From: Adlercreutzia caecimuris B7
GTDB lineage: Bacteria; Actinomycetota; Coriobacteriia; Coriobacteriales; Eggerthellaceae
Assembly: GCF_000403355.2 (NCBI RefSeq)
Contig: NZ_KE159646.1
Location: forward strand, 328,424 to 392,423
DNA length: 64,000 bases
Direction of reading: 5' to 3'
The notes beneath the pieces were generated by a model. The model ran no database searches. It had not been told where the DNA came from and was given only the letters and a program-made list of their open reading frames with translations. The stretch's first letter is position 1. Every line of letters begins with the position of its first letter. A program made the position numbers and the translations under genes. Below, in pieces: positions 27,955 through 36,377 of the stretch.

Positions 27955-29309
27955 GCGAGACGGGCCGCCGAGTCTACTGGACGGATCGTCTCCTGACCCG
28001 GCGCGGTTTCGTGGCCGCAACGGCGCTGGGGGCCTGCGCCGCGGCGGGGCTGCATGCCTGCGCACCATCGAGGGAAGAGCCCGTGCACCTCGTGGTGAAG
28101 GTGCCGCGCACTGGTCACAGCGTGGTGTTCGACGAGAGCATCACCCAGGTTGAGACCGTCATCGAGGCCATGGCCGACGACTTCGCCGCCACCTACGAGG
28201 CCCGGCCCGTGGAGGTGGAAGTCATCGTATTCGAGCAGAACCAGTACGACGAGGCTGTGACCGACTCCTTCGATACCGACAAGGCGCCCGACGTGCTCTA
28301 CGGCGACTACTTCAACACGTCCACCTATGTTCACACCGGGCGCGTGGTGCCGCTGGACGACATCATCGCGCCCGACCTGCGTGCCGATGTGTCCGATTAC
28401 CTGTGGGACGCCAGCACCGTGGAGGGCCGCGTGTACCTGATGCCCTACCTGGCGCGGCAGAACGTGCTCGGCTACAGCAAGGAGCTGTTTCGCCGGGCGG
28501 GGCTGGACCGCTTCATCGCCGAGGGGAGCATTACCTCGTGGTCGCTGGACGAGTGGACCTCCATTCTGGACACGCTGGCCGCCGAGCTGCCCCGGGGCAC
28601 CTTCCCGCTCATGATGTACGCGGCCTCGTCCCAGGGCGACACCCACATCATGACGCTGCTGCGCTCGGCCGGCTCGCCCTTCTACGACGAGACGGGGCAC
28701 TTCGCCCTCTCGCGACCCGAGGGCGTGGCGGCGCTGCGCTGGATTCAGGAGGGGGTGGGCCGCGGGTGGTTCCCGCCCCACGCCGAGAACCTGGAGATAG
28801 AGGACTGCTCCAGCTTGTTCCGCGCCGGCCAGCTGGCCATCTACATGGTGAACAACGCCTCTATCACCCGCTACGGCGACACGGTGGGGCTCGTGAACTT
28901 TCCCGGCCCCGACGAGGACGGCTGCGCCACCACCTTCGTCTCGGGCTTCCAGGTGTTCGACAACGGCGACGAGGCGTCCGTGCAGGTGGCGAAGGACTTC
29001 ATCTCCTTCGTCTACGGCAGCGATCACTGGCTCGACTTCGCCGCCGGTGCCATGCCGGCGTCGAGCCGCGTGGCCGAGCGCTACGGTGATGCCATTCCCG
29101 CCTACGACCTGTTCGTCGACAACATCGGCAACGTGGTGGACTTCACCGGCGAAACCCCCGACACCCTGGCGGTGCGCGAGGCCTTCCACCCCTGCATCCG
29201 CGACCTGCTCATGGGCAAGGTAACGCCCGAGGAGTGCGCCGCGACCCTGGACGAGCACTGCAACGCCGCCATCGACGAGGGCTGGGCCCAAAGCCGGTTG
29301 CACGAGTAG
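27951..29309 (+). CDS. Extracellular solute-binding lipoprotein (family 1), pair 1
   Basis: 452 residues. The N-terminus has a twin-arginine signal (LLTRRGFVAAT) ending in the lipobox LHAC with Cys37, so a Tat-exported lipoprotein is likely. The rest is a family 1 solute-binding fold (DVLYGDYFN, YLMPYLARQNVLGYSKELF, GFQVFDNGDEASVQVAKDFI). Start and kinase stop overlap by four bases. No ABC permease or ATPase is adjacent, so it probably presents a ligand to the kinase rather than to a transporter; that role is inferred. The ligand is unknown, most likely a sugar or small oligomer given the family. Confidence 0.8.
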   Translation: MSETGRRVYWTDRLLTRRGFVAATALGACAAAGLHACAPSREEPVHLVVKVPRTGHSVVFDESITQVETVIEAMADDFAATYEARPVEVEVIVFEQNQYDEAVTDSFDTDKAPDVLYGDYFNTSTYVHTGRVVPLDDIIAPDLRADVSDYLWDASTVEGRVYLMPYLARQNVLGYSKELFRRAGLDRFIAEGSITSWSLDEWTSILDTLAAELPRGTFPLMMYAASSQGDTHIMTLLRSAGSPFYDETGHFALSRPEGVAALRWIQEGVGRGWFPPHAENLEIEDCSSLFRAGQLAIYMVNNASITRYGDTVGLVNFPGPDEDGCATTFVSGFQVFDNGDEASVQVAKDFISFVYGSDHWLDFAAGAMPASSRVAERYGDAIPAYDLFVDNIGNVVDFTGETPDTLAVREAFHPCIRDLLMGKVTPEECAATLDEHCNAAIDEGWAQSRLHE

Positions 29310-29402
29310 GGGAGCGGGGCGCGGCCCGGGCGCGGGCCCCGCTCGTCCTCCGTCGTTCGCGGGGATTGGGCGAATCGCGGGGTGGGGGTGGCCTCGTTCG
29401 TA

Positions 29403-29408
29403 TACAAT
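29403..29408 (+). promoter_or_regulatory. -10 box before tyrA
   Basis: TACAAT within TATACAAT, 41 bases before the ATG; no clear -35. A GC-rich dyad (GAGCGGGG/CCCCGCTC, 29312-29344) after the preceding stop may separate the units. Confidence 0.45.
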
Positions 29409-29449
29409 GGGAGGCGACTGGTACCTGATCGAGTAGGACTCTCATTTTC

Positions 29450-30667
29450 ATGACTGATTCTGATGCATTGAACGACGCCGCACCCGAGGCGGCGTGCGCG
29501 GCCGATGCCCCTGCGGCCGCCGCGGCCCCCTTCGCCTCCGTGGCCGTTATCGGCCTGGGACTCATCGGGGCCTCGCTGGCGGCCACGTTGGCGGCCAAGA
29601 TGCCGGGCGTGCGCGTCTTCGGCGTGGACACCGACGCGGCCACCTGCGCCACGGCGGTGGAGCGCGGCTGGTGCGCCGAGGCGGCCGGCCCCGATGACGC
29701 GGCCTTCCGCGCCTTCGTCGAAGGCCCCTGCGAGCTTGTGGTCATCGCCACGCCCGTGGCGGCGGTGGACGACTACCTCACCCGCCTGCGCGACTGGGGC
29801 TATACGGGGCTTGTCACCGACACCATCTCCACCAAGGGCCACATCCTGGCCGCTGCCGAAGAGCTTCTGCCCGCGCCTGCGCGCTACGTACCGGGACATC
29901 CCATGGCCGGCTCCGAGCAGAGCGGCATCGCCGGGGCCCGCGCCGATCTGTTCGAGGGCGCGAACTGGATCCTCTGCCCCGACGAGCGCACCGCCCCCGA
30001 GGACTTCCAGCACCTCCACGAGTTCGTGTGCGGTCTGGAGGCCCGCGTGGTGTCGCTGCGCCGCGAGGAGCACGACGCCGCCGTGGCCATCGTGAGCCAC
30101 GTGCCCCACATGGTGGCCTCCTCGCTCATGCAGCTGGCCAGCGCGCATGCCGACGACACCGGTTCCATCATGCGCCTGGCCGCCGGCGGCTTCAAGGACA
30201 CCACGCGCATCGCCGCCGGATCCCCGAAGCTGTGGTGCGGCATCGCCTTCGACAACGCCGAGGCGCTGCGCGACGGCCTGGCCGAGATGGCCGCCATCAT
30301 CGGCTCGTTCGCCGACGCCCTGGCCGCGGGCGACCGCGACACCTTCACGCGCCTGCTCGCCGAGGCCGCCGACGCCCGCCGGGCGCTGCCGGCCGCCTGG
30401 GTGCCCTCCACCGAGAAGCTTCTGGAGGTGCGCATCCCCATGGTGAACCGCACCGGCGTGGTGGCCGAGGTGTGCACCATCGCCTCGTCGGTGGGCTGCA
30501 ATATACAATCCATCGACATCGACCACATCAGCGAGGGCAACGCCGTGCTCTCCCTCATCCTTACCGACGAGGGCGACGTGGGCGCGCTGTCGCTGCAGCT
30601 GATCAACGCCGGTTTCTCCGTATCGTTCAGTCCGATTATGCCGAAGGAGTACGCCCATGTCGACTGA
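29450..30667 (+). CDS. tyrA: Prephenate dehydrogenase with ACT domain
   Basis: 405 residues. After an Ala-rich lead of about 28 residues comes the NAD-binding motif VIGLGLIGASLA, then GHPMAGSEQSGIAGA (substrate site) and SHVPHMVAS. The C-terminal 75 residues form an ACT domain (IPMVNRTGVVAEVCTIASS), which usually gives feedback control by tyrosine. It makes 4-hydroxyphenylpyruvate for tyrosine. It overlaps aroA by 11 bases, and both belong to aromatic amino acid synthesis. Confidence 0.93.
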   Translation: MTDSDALNDAAPEAACAADAPAAAAAPFASVAVIGLGLIGASLAATLAAKMPGVRVFGVDTDAATCATAVERGWCAEAAGPDDAAFRAFVEGPCELVVIATPVAAVDDYLTRLRDWGYTGLVTDTISTKGHILAAAEELLPAPARYVPGHPMAGSEQSGIAGARADLFEGANWILCPDERTAPEDFQHLHEFVCGLEARVVSLRREEHDAAVAIVSHVPHMVASSLMQLASAHADDTGSIMRLAAGGFKDTTRIAAGSPKLWCGIAFDNAEALRDGLAEMAAIIGSFADALAAGDRDTFTRLLAEAADARRALPAAWVPSTEKLLEVRIPMVNRTGVVAEVCTIASSVGCNIQSIDIDHISEGNAVLSLILTDEGDVGALSLQLINAGFSVSFSPIMPKEYAHVD

Positions 30668-31991
30668 GAACCTGCCTCCCTACACCACCATCGAGCCTCT
30701 GGGCGGCGCGCTCTCGGGCGCCTGCCGAGTGCCCGGCGACAAGTCCATCTCGCACCGCGCGGTGCTCTTCGCCGCCATGGCCGAGGGCACCTCGCATCTT
30801 GAGGGCGTGCTCGATTCCGAGGACGTGCGCGCCTCCATCCGCGCCGTGGAGGCCTTGGGCGCCACGGTGGATCTGCGCGCCCAAGCCGACGGCACGCTGG
30901 CCGGCACGGTGACCGGCTGGGGCGCGGAAGGCCCGAGCCAGCCTGCGGCCCCCATCGACTGCGGCAACTCCGGTACCACCGCCCGCCTGCTCATGGGCAT
31001 CGTGGCGCCGTGGGACATCGCCGTCACCATCACCGGCGACGCCAGCCTGCAGAAGCGCCCCATGCGCCGCATCGTGGCCCCGCTCGCGAAGATGGGCGCC
31101 ACCTTCGAGCCGGAATCCCCCGAGCACCTGCCCATCACGGTGCACGGCACCCGCCGCCTGCGGGCCATCGAGTACGCGAGCCCCATGGCCTCGGCCCAGC
31201 TGAAGACCGCCGTGCTTCTGGCCGGCACCTTCGCCGAGGGCATCACCACGGTGACCGAGCCCGCGCCCTCGCGCAACCACACCGAGCTCATGCTGCCCGA
31301 GTTCAACGTGCCCACCACGGCCAGCACCCGCGTGGCCGGCGTGGAGGGCCCCGCCGAGATGCTCGCCTCCGACGTGGTGGTGCCGGGCGACCCCTCTTCG
31401 GCCGCCTTCATCGCCGCGGCGGCCCTGCTCACGCCCGGCAGCTCCGTCGCCATCGAGAACGTGTCGTTGAACCCGGCCCGCATCGGGTTCGTGCGCACGT
31501 TGGAGCGCATGGGCGCCTCCATCGAGGAGTCCTACCGCGGCGCCGAGGGCAAGGAGCCCCGCGGCACCCTGAGCGTGCAGTTCACGCCGGTTCTGCGCGG
31601 CTGCGAGGTACCCTCCCAGCACATCGCGTCGGTCATCGACGAGATTCCGGTGCTGGCGCTCGTGGCGGCCCATGCCCGCGGCATCACGGTGTTCCACGAG
31701 GTGGGCGAGCTGCGCGTGAAGGAGTCCGACCGCCTGGTCGCCATCATCGAGGGCCTGGCCCAGCTGGGGGTGGACGCCTGGGAGGAGGGCGACGACCTGT
31801 TCATCGAGGGCAACCCCGACCTTGCCGTACCCGAGGGCCTCGTGTTCAACTCCCATGGCGATCACCGCCTGGCCATGACCTGGGCGCTCGTGGGCGCCTG
31901 CGGGCGCGTGCCGGTGTCGGTGACCGACTTTACCTGCGTGGCCGTGAGCTACCCCGATTTCCTCGCCGACCTGAAGGAGCTGGTGCGTTAA
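30657..31991 (+). CDS. aroA: 3-phosphoshikimate 1-carboxyvinyltransferase (EPSP synthase)
   Basis: 444 residues. Typical motifs are PGDKSISHRAVLFAAMAEG (Lys and Ser at the shikimate-phosphate site), DCGNSGTTARLLMG, and VKESDRLVAIIEGL plus HGDHRLAMTWAL near the C-terminus. It makes the chorismate precursor from shikimate-3-phosphate and PEP. The start overlaps tyrA by 11 bases and the stop overlaps the cmk start by one base (TAATG), so the three are translationally linked. Confidence 0.95.
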   Translation: MSTENLPPYTTIEPLGGALSGACRVPGDKSISHRAVLFAAMAEGTSHLEGVLDSEDVRASIRAVEALGATVDLRAQADGTLAGTVTGWGAEGPSQPAAPIDCGNSGTTARLLMGIVAPWDIAVTITGDASLQKRPMRRIVAPLAKMGATFEPESPEHLPITVHGTRRLRAIEYASPMASAQLKTAVLLAGTFAEGITTVTEPAPSRNHTELMLPEFNVPTTASTRVAGVEGPAEMLASDVVVPGDPSSAAFIAAAALLTPGSSVAIENVSLNPARIGFVRTLERMGASIEESYRGAEGKEPRGTLSVQFTPVLRGCEVPSQHIASVIDEIPVLALVAAHARGITVFHEVGELRVKESDRLVAIIEGLAQLGVDAWEEGDDLFIEGNPDLAVPEGLVFNSHGDHRLAMTWALVGACGRVPVSVTDFTCVAVSYPDFLADLKELVR

Positions 31992-32662
31992 TGATCGTCG
32001 CCATCGATGGGCCCTCCGGGGCCGGCAAGTCCACCGTGGCCAAGGCCGTGGCCAAAGAGCTCGGCTTCTCCTGTCTGGACACGGGCGCGATGTACCGCGC
32101 CATCGCCTGGCAGGCGCTGCATAACGGCGTCTCCCTCGACGATGAGGCGGCTCTGGGCGAGATCGCCCGCACCTACGATATCGCTTTCGGCCACGTGGAG
32201 GGCGACCCGGTGCCCAAGCGCGTGTTCATTGGGGATGCGGAGGTGACCGATGCCATCCGCACGGCCGAGATCGATCGCGCCGTGAGCCCCACCTCGGCTG
32301 CCCCCTCGGTGCGCGCCGCCCTGCTCGAACAGCAGCGCAGAATCGGCAATGCCGGCAACTACGTGGTGGAGGGCCGCGACATCGGCACCGTGGTGTTCCC
32401 CGATGCGGCCGTGAAGGTGTTCCTCACCGCATCGGACGAGGAGCGGGCCCATCGCCGCGTGCGCCAGAACGTGGACCGCGGCATCGGCTCCATCGACTAC
32501 GAGGAGGTGCTGGCCGACCTGCGCCGCCGTGATGCGGCCGACTCCTCCCGGGCTACCGCGCCCCTGCGCGCTGCTGAAGACGCTGTGCAGATCGACTCCA
32601 CGAGCCACTACATCGAGGAGGTCATCGACCAGATCTGCGCCCTGGCACGGGAGAAGATGTAG
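31991..32662 (+). CDS. cmk: Cytidylate kinase
   Basis: 223 residues. P-loop GPSGAGKSTVAKAVA, then LDTGAMYRAIAWQA and VEGRDIGTVVFPDA, all specific to CMP kinase. It phosphorylates CMP and dCMP with ATP. The frame is open far upstream, but the family start is the ATG that shares an A with the aroA stop. A foldback element begins 32 bases after the stop. Confidence 0.95.
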   Translation: MIVAIDGPSGAGKSTVAKAVAKELGFSCLDTGAMYRAIAWQALHNGVSLDDEAALGEIARTYDIAFGHVEGDPVPKRVFIGDAEVTDAIRTAEIDRAVSPTSAAPSVRAALLEQQRRIGNAGNYVVEGRDIGTVVFPDAAVKVFLTASDEERAHRRVRQNVDRGIGSIDYEEVLADLRRRDAADSSRATAPLRAAEDAVQIDSTSHYIEEVIDQICALAREKM

Positions 32663-32694
32663 GAGCGGCTCGACGAAGGAAGTGCGTAGAGGGA

Positions 32695-32798
32695 TGCGGG
32701 GCTGTGCTCACCAAGCGAGTTCCGCAGCGACGAGAACAGGACTTAACGTCCTGTTCTCCAAAGCGAGGACTGTCTGAGCGACTGAGCATTGCCCCGCA
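32695..32798 (+). repeat. Foldback element, copy 2
   Basis: Outer arms 32695-32710 and 32783-32798 pair at 14 of 16 bases plus a wobble. Compared with copy 1 the outer stem differs at two positions on both sides (TGCGGGGC instead of TACGGGGT), so pairing is kept. The inner hairpin is different (ACAGGAC stem, TTAAC loop). The left and right core strands match the family. Confidence 0.9.
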
Positions 32799-32848
32799 GC
32801 CCGACTTTGGGGGAGTCGCTCTTTTGGAAACCGACGGAATGGAATCCT

Positions 32849-33751
32849 ATGAGTCTCTTTCTGAAATACTCCGACATGTGGGACATGGACCTGGGCGGCC
32901 GCGACCGTTCCCGCGAGATTCCCCATTGGTTCGGCAACCTGGCCTGGATCGTCATCGGTGGGCTGTGCAAGCTGCTGTTCCGCTACCGCGTGGACAACCG
33001 CCAAAAGCTGCGGGCGTTCCAAGGGGCCGAAGGCGCGCTTGTCATCTGCAACCACACCTCGTTCTTCGATGTGGTGTTCATGTACCTGGCCGCCCGCCCG
33101 AAGCAGTGGGTGCGCCTCATGGGCCGCGATACGCTGTTCGGCAACGCCGGCGGTCTGCTCGGCCAGATTCTCTCGCGGGTGGGCGCCTTCCCCGTGAAGC
33201 GCGACACGGCTGACATGACTTCCATCAAGCGGGCCGTGCGCATGCTGAAGAACGACGAACTCGTGGGCATTCTGCCCGAGGGCACCCGTCGCGGCAAGAC
33301 CGACCGGGTGGCCTCCATCCACGCCGGCGTCTCGGTCATCGCCCGCATGGCGAAGGTGCCCATCCTGCCCATGACCGTGCGCGGCGTGGAGAAGATCAAG
33401 AACAAGGGCGAGCGCGTGCGCTTCCCGAAGGTGACCGTGGACTACGGCGACCCCATCCTGGTGTCGGACTTCGACTTCCTGCCCAAGGAGGAGCGCGTGG
33501 AGGCCTGCACCTGGTACGCCATGCGCGAGAGCTTCGCCCTGTTCTACCGCGTGCCTGCCGAAGACGTGGACATGGTGGCCCTGTTCCCCGAGACCCGCGA
33601 CTACGCGCCGGTGTTCGCCGAGCACCCCATCCCGCGCCACACAAGCGACGAGCTGGCCTGCGCCGCCCGCACCGTGCGGGCCGAGAAAGAGGCCAAGGCC
33701 GTGGGGGCCGCCGCTAAGGCCGAGGGTGCCGAGAAAGGCGAGGGGGAGTAG
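32849..33751 (+). CDS. plsC: 1-acyl-sn-glycerol-3-phosphate acyltransferase
   Basis: 300 residues. The acyltransferase motifs are NHTSFFD (HX4D, about residue 72), LPEGTRRGKTD (about 145) and VPILPMTVRG. It makes phosphatidic acid from lysophosphatidic acid at the membrane. Members of this family are often 200-250 residues; here the C-terminus adds a charged Ala/Lys/Glu tail. I chose the ATG at 32849; the in-frame ATG at 32789 lies inside the foldback element. The next gene follows after two bases. Confidence 0.87.
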   Translation: MSLFLKYSDMWDMDLGGRDRSREIPHWFGNLAWIVIGGLCKLLFRYRVDNRQKLRAFQGAEGALVICNHTSFFDVVFMYLAARPKQWVRLMGRDTLFGNAGGLLGQILSRVGAFPVKRDTADMTSIKRAVRMLKNDELVGILPEGTRRGKTDRVASIHAGVSVIARMAKVPILPMTVRGVEKIKNKGERVRFPKVTVDYGDPILVSDFDFLPKEERVEACTWYAMRESFALFYRVPAEDVDMVALFPETRDYAPVFAEHPIPRHTSDELACAARTVRAEKEAKAVGAAAKAEGAEKGEGE

Positions 33752-33753
33752 CC

Positions 33754-34626
33754 ATGGAAGTGATTCGCGCGAAACGGGCTGGGGCCTGCTACGGCGTGCA
33801 GCGGGCCCTGGACATGGCCGCCGAGGTGATCGAGGCGGGCGGTCGCGCCTACACCTTGGGGCCGCTCATCCACAATCCTCAGGTGGTGGACGAGCTGGCG
33901 GCCCGGGGCGCTGCGGCCGTGGCGTCGGTGGAGGACATTCCCGCCGCGGCCAGAACCGACGCAGCGGCCGCTGACGGGGCACCGGCCGTGGTCATTCGCT
34001 CCCACGGGGTGACGCCCGAGGTGCTTGCGGCGGTGGAAGAGCGCGGCTTTTCCGTGGTGGACGCCACCTGCCCCCATGTGTCCCGCGCCCAGGCCGCCGC
34101 GGCCGAGCTGGCCCGGGAGGGCTGCCGCGTGGTGGTGCTCGGCGAGGCGGGGCACCCCGAGGTGGAGGGGCTCACCGCCTGGGCCCGTCAGGCCGGCGGC
34201 AAGGTGGATGTGGTGGCCGGCCCCGGCGAGATTCCCGCGGGGCTCTACGATCCGGTGGGCGTGGTGGCCCAGACCACCCAGCGCAAGGAGAACCTGGAAG
34301 CGGTGGTGGCCGCCCTGCGCGAGCAGGGGCTCGATCCCATCGTGAAGAACACCATCTGCTCGGCCACGCGCCAGCGCCAGGAGGCCGCCGCCGATCTGGC
34401 TGCGGCCGTGGACGCCATGGTGGTCATCGGCGGCCGCAACTCGTCGAATACCACGCGCCTGGCCGAGGTCTGCGCCCTTACCTGTCCGCGCACCTTCCAT
34501 ATCGAGTCGGTCGACGAGCTGAACGCGACGGCCTTCGCCGGCTGCCGCCGCATCGGCGTCACGGCCGGCGCCTCCACGCCCGAGAACCAGATCGCCTCCG
34601 TGGAGGCCTTCTTGAAGACTCTGTAG
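33754..34626 (+). CDS. ispH: 4-hydroxy-3-methylbut-2-enyl diphosphate reductase
   Basis: 290 residues. The three cluster-ligand Cys are in GACYGVQRAL, DATCPHVSRAQ and NTICSATRQRQ; LIHNPQVV and GHPEVEG carry the substrate His and the catalytic Glu. It is the last step of the MEP isoprenoid pathway, an iron-sulfur enzyme producing IPP and DMAPP. It follows plsC after two bases and is seven bases before the DUF512 gene, so all are one operon. Confidence 0.94.
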   Translation: MEVIRAKRAGACYGVQRALDMAAEVIEAGGRAYTLGPLIHNPQVVDELAARGAAAVASVEDIPAAARTDAAAADGAPAVVIRSHGVTPEVLAAVEERGFSVVDATCPHVSRAQAAAAELAREGCRVVVLGEAGHPEVEGLTAWARQAGGKVDVVAGPGEIPAGLYDPVGVVAQTTQRKENLEAVVAALREQGLDPIVKNTICSATRQRQEAAADLAAAVDAMVVIGGRNSSNTTRLAEVCALTCPRTFHIESVDELNATAFAGCRRIGVTAGASTPENQIASVEAFLKTL

Positions 34627-34633
34627 GCAGCCA

Positions 34634-36319
34634 ATGGCCACCTATCCCGGCAAGGACATCGAGCGGGCGGCGCAGGCTGCTTGCGGCTCTGCCTCCGACG
34701 CAGGTGCCGGCGCCTCCGGTCCCAGCGCGCCCTGCGCCGGTTGCGGCGCTGCCGCCTTGACCCCTGCCCAGGCGGCGGCCGCAGCCTGGGACGGTCCCGT
34801 GGCGCCCATCGCCGCCGTGGAGCCGGAGAGCCCCGCCGACGACGCGGGCTTCACGGCCGGCTGCTACCTCACGACCGTGGACGGCCAGCCTGTGCGCGAC
34901 ATCATCGATTGGCGGTGGCTCGCGGCCGAGGATGCCATAGCGGTTGGCTACATCGACCAAGATGGCGAAGCGGGCGAAGTGGAACTGGAGCGCGAGCCGG
35001 GGGAGCGCTGGGGCTTCGAGTTCGACGGCGTGCTCTTCGATAAGGTGAAGCTCTGCCGCAACGCCTGCGTGTTCTGCTTCATGCGCCAGCTGCCCGAGGG
35101 CGTGCGCTCCTCGCTCGTGCTGCGCGACGACGACTTCCGCCTGAGCTTTTTGTCGGGCACCTTCGTCACGCTCACGAACCTGAGGCCCGAAGACGAGGCC
35201 CGCATCATCGAGCAGCACATCAGCCCCTTGCGGGTGAGCCTGCACGCGAGCAATCCCGACCTGCGCCGCTCCATGATCGGCCGGCACGCCCAGCATGGCC
35301 TGAATGCCCTCGATCGCCTGCTCGCCGCTGGCATCCAGACCCACGCGCAGATCGTGCTCATGCCGGGGGTGAACGATGGCGATGCCCTGCGCGAGACTTT
35401 GGAATGGGCCTGGGCGCGGCCGAACATCCAGAACGTGGGCATCGTGCCTTTGGGCTTCACCAAGCACCAGACCGCGCTGCACGAGAGCTTCACGACCCCC
35501 GAGGCGGCCCGCGGCGTTATCGAGGTGATCGCCCCCTTTCAGGAGCGCGCCCGCGCCGAGCGGGGAGGGCCGTGGGTATTCGCCGCCGACGAGTTCTACG
35601 TGAACGCCTACGGCGCGGACACTCCCGCCCATATCCCGCCGGCGAGCGATTACGGCGACTACGACATGTTCGAGGACGGCATCGGCATCGTGCGCTCCTA
35701 TGTGGACGAGTTCGACGAGGCCGTAGCATCGGGCTTGGCCGCCCGCGCCGCCGACGCCTTGGCGAGTCGCAACCTCCAGGCCCGCTACATTATCGGCGAG
35801 GCCATGCAGCCCTTCCTCGACGCGATGATCGAGCGCAGCCCCCTCGCCGACCGTCTCGTTCCCCTCACCGTGGGAAACGACTATTTCGGCGGCAACGTGA
35901 ACGTAACCGGCCTCCTCTGCGGCTGCGACATAGCCGCCGCAATCAAGACCGAGATAGGGATGGAAAAAGCCCCCAGCGAGGAAGAGGGCAGCTTACCCAA
36001 GGTTGAGCAGGGAGGCGACGGCGGGTGTTCCAACCGAGCGAGTTCCGCAGCGAACGGAAATGCCCAGTGGGCATTTCCGCAGAGCGAGGACTGTCTGAGC
36101 GAATTGGAATACCCGCCGTCGCCTTCCGGACAAGCCCCCGCAGGCGAGCTGTTCCTCATTCCGAGCGTCATCTTCAACGACGACGGCATCACGCTCGATG
36201 ACATGACCGTGCAGGATATCGAAAACGCGGCCGGAGCGCCCGTGTCCGTGGTATCCTGTAACCCGCTCGACTACCTGCCCGAGATCATCGCGCTTATCGA
36301 GCCCGAGAACGTCGCATAG
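34634..36319 (+). CDS. DUF512 radical-SAM-like protein, interrupted in frame by a foldback element
   Basis: 561 residues; relatives are near 430-450. After an Ala/Gly-rich start with a CAGCG motif comes a PDZ-like region (PESPADDAGFTAGCYLTTVDG, about 57-100). Then comes the iron-sulfur motif CRNACVFCFMRQLP (about 140) of the radical SAM type and the DUF512 domain. Residues of about 460-500 are encoded by foldback copy 3 (36014-36123). After it the conserved domain resumes with LFLIPSVIF and LDDMTVQDIE. The family sits next to der in many bacteria, as here, and its function is unknown. If the insert is tolerated, it falls in a surface loop. Confidence 0.82.
   Translation: MATYPGKDIERAAQAACGSASDAGAGASGPSAPCAGCGAAALTPAQAAAAAWDGPVAPIAAVEPESPADDAGFTAGCYLTTVDGQPVRDIIDWRWLAAEDAIAVGYIDQDGEAGEVELEREPGERWGFEFDGVLFDKVKLCRNACVFCFMRQLPEGVRSSLVLRDDDFRLSFLSGTFVTLTNLRPEDEARIIEQHISPLRVSLHASNPDLRRSMIGRHAQHGLNALDRLLAAGIQTHAQIVLMPGVNDGDALRETLEWAWARPNIQNVGIVPLGFTKHQTALHESFTTPEAARGVIEVIAPFQERARAERGGPWVFAADEFYVNAYGADTPAHIPPASDYGDYDMFEDGIGIVRSYVDEFDEAVASGLAARAADALASRNLQARYIIGEAMQPFLDAMIERSPLADRLVPLTVGNDYFGGNVNVTGLLCGCDIAAAIKTEIGMEKAPSEEEGSLPKVEQGGDGGCSNRASSAANGNAQWAFPQSEDCLSELEYPPSPSGQAPAGELFLIPSVIFNDDGITLDDMTVQDIENAAGAPVSVVSCNPLDYLPEIIALIEPENVA
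36014..36123 (+). repeat. Foldback element, copy 3, inside the DUF512 gene
   Basis: Outer arms 36014-36033 and 36104-36123 pair at 19 of 20 bases; the single exception is a wobble. The core strands and inner palindrome (GGAAATGCC/GGCATTTCC) match the family. It is translated without a stop. It is the only copy in coding sequence. Confidence 0.9.
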
Positions 36320-36377
36320 GCTCTCGCGAGCCCCGTACCGCGGCCGCCCCGCCGCGCGAATAGAAGAGGAACCTGCC

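Noticed and set aside
32529-32777. Small ORFs with peptides such as QASSAATRTGLNVLF or FRRARTV at several places
   Set aside because: They recur only because they lie in foldback elements; they differ in frame and start and have no ribosome site, so they are translations of the repeat and not genes.
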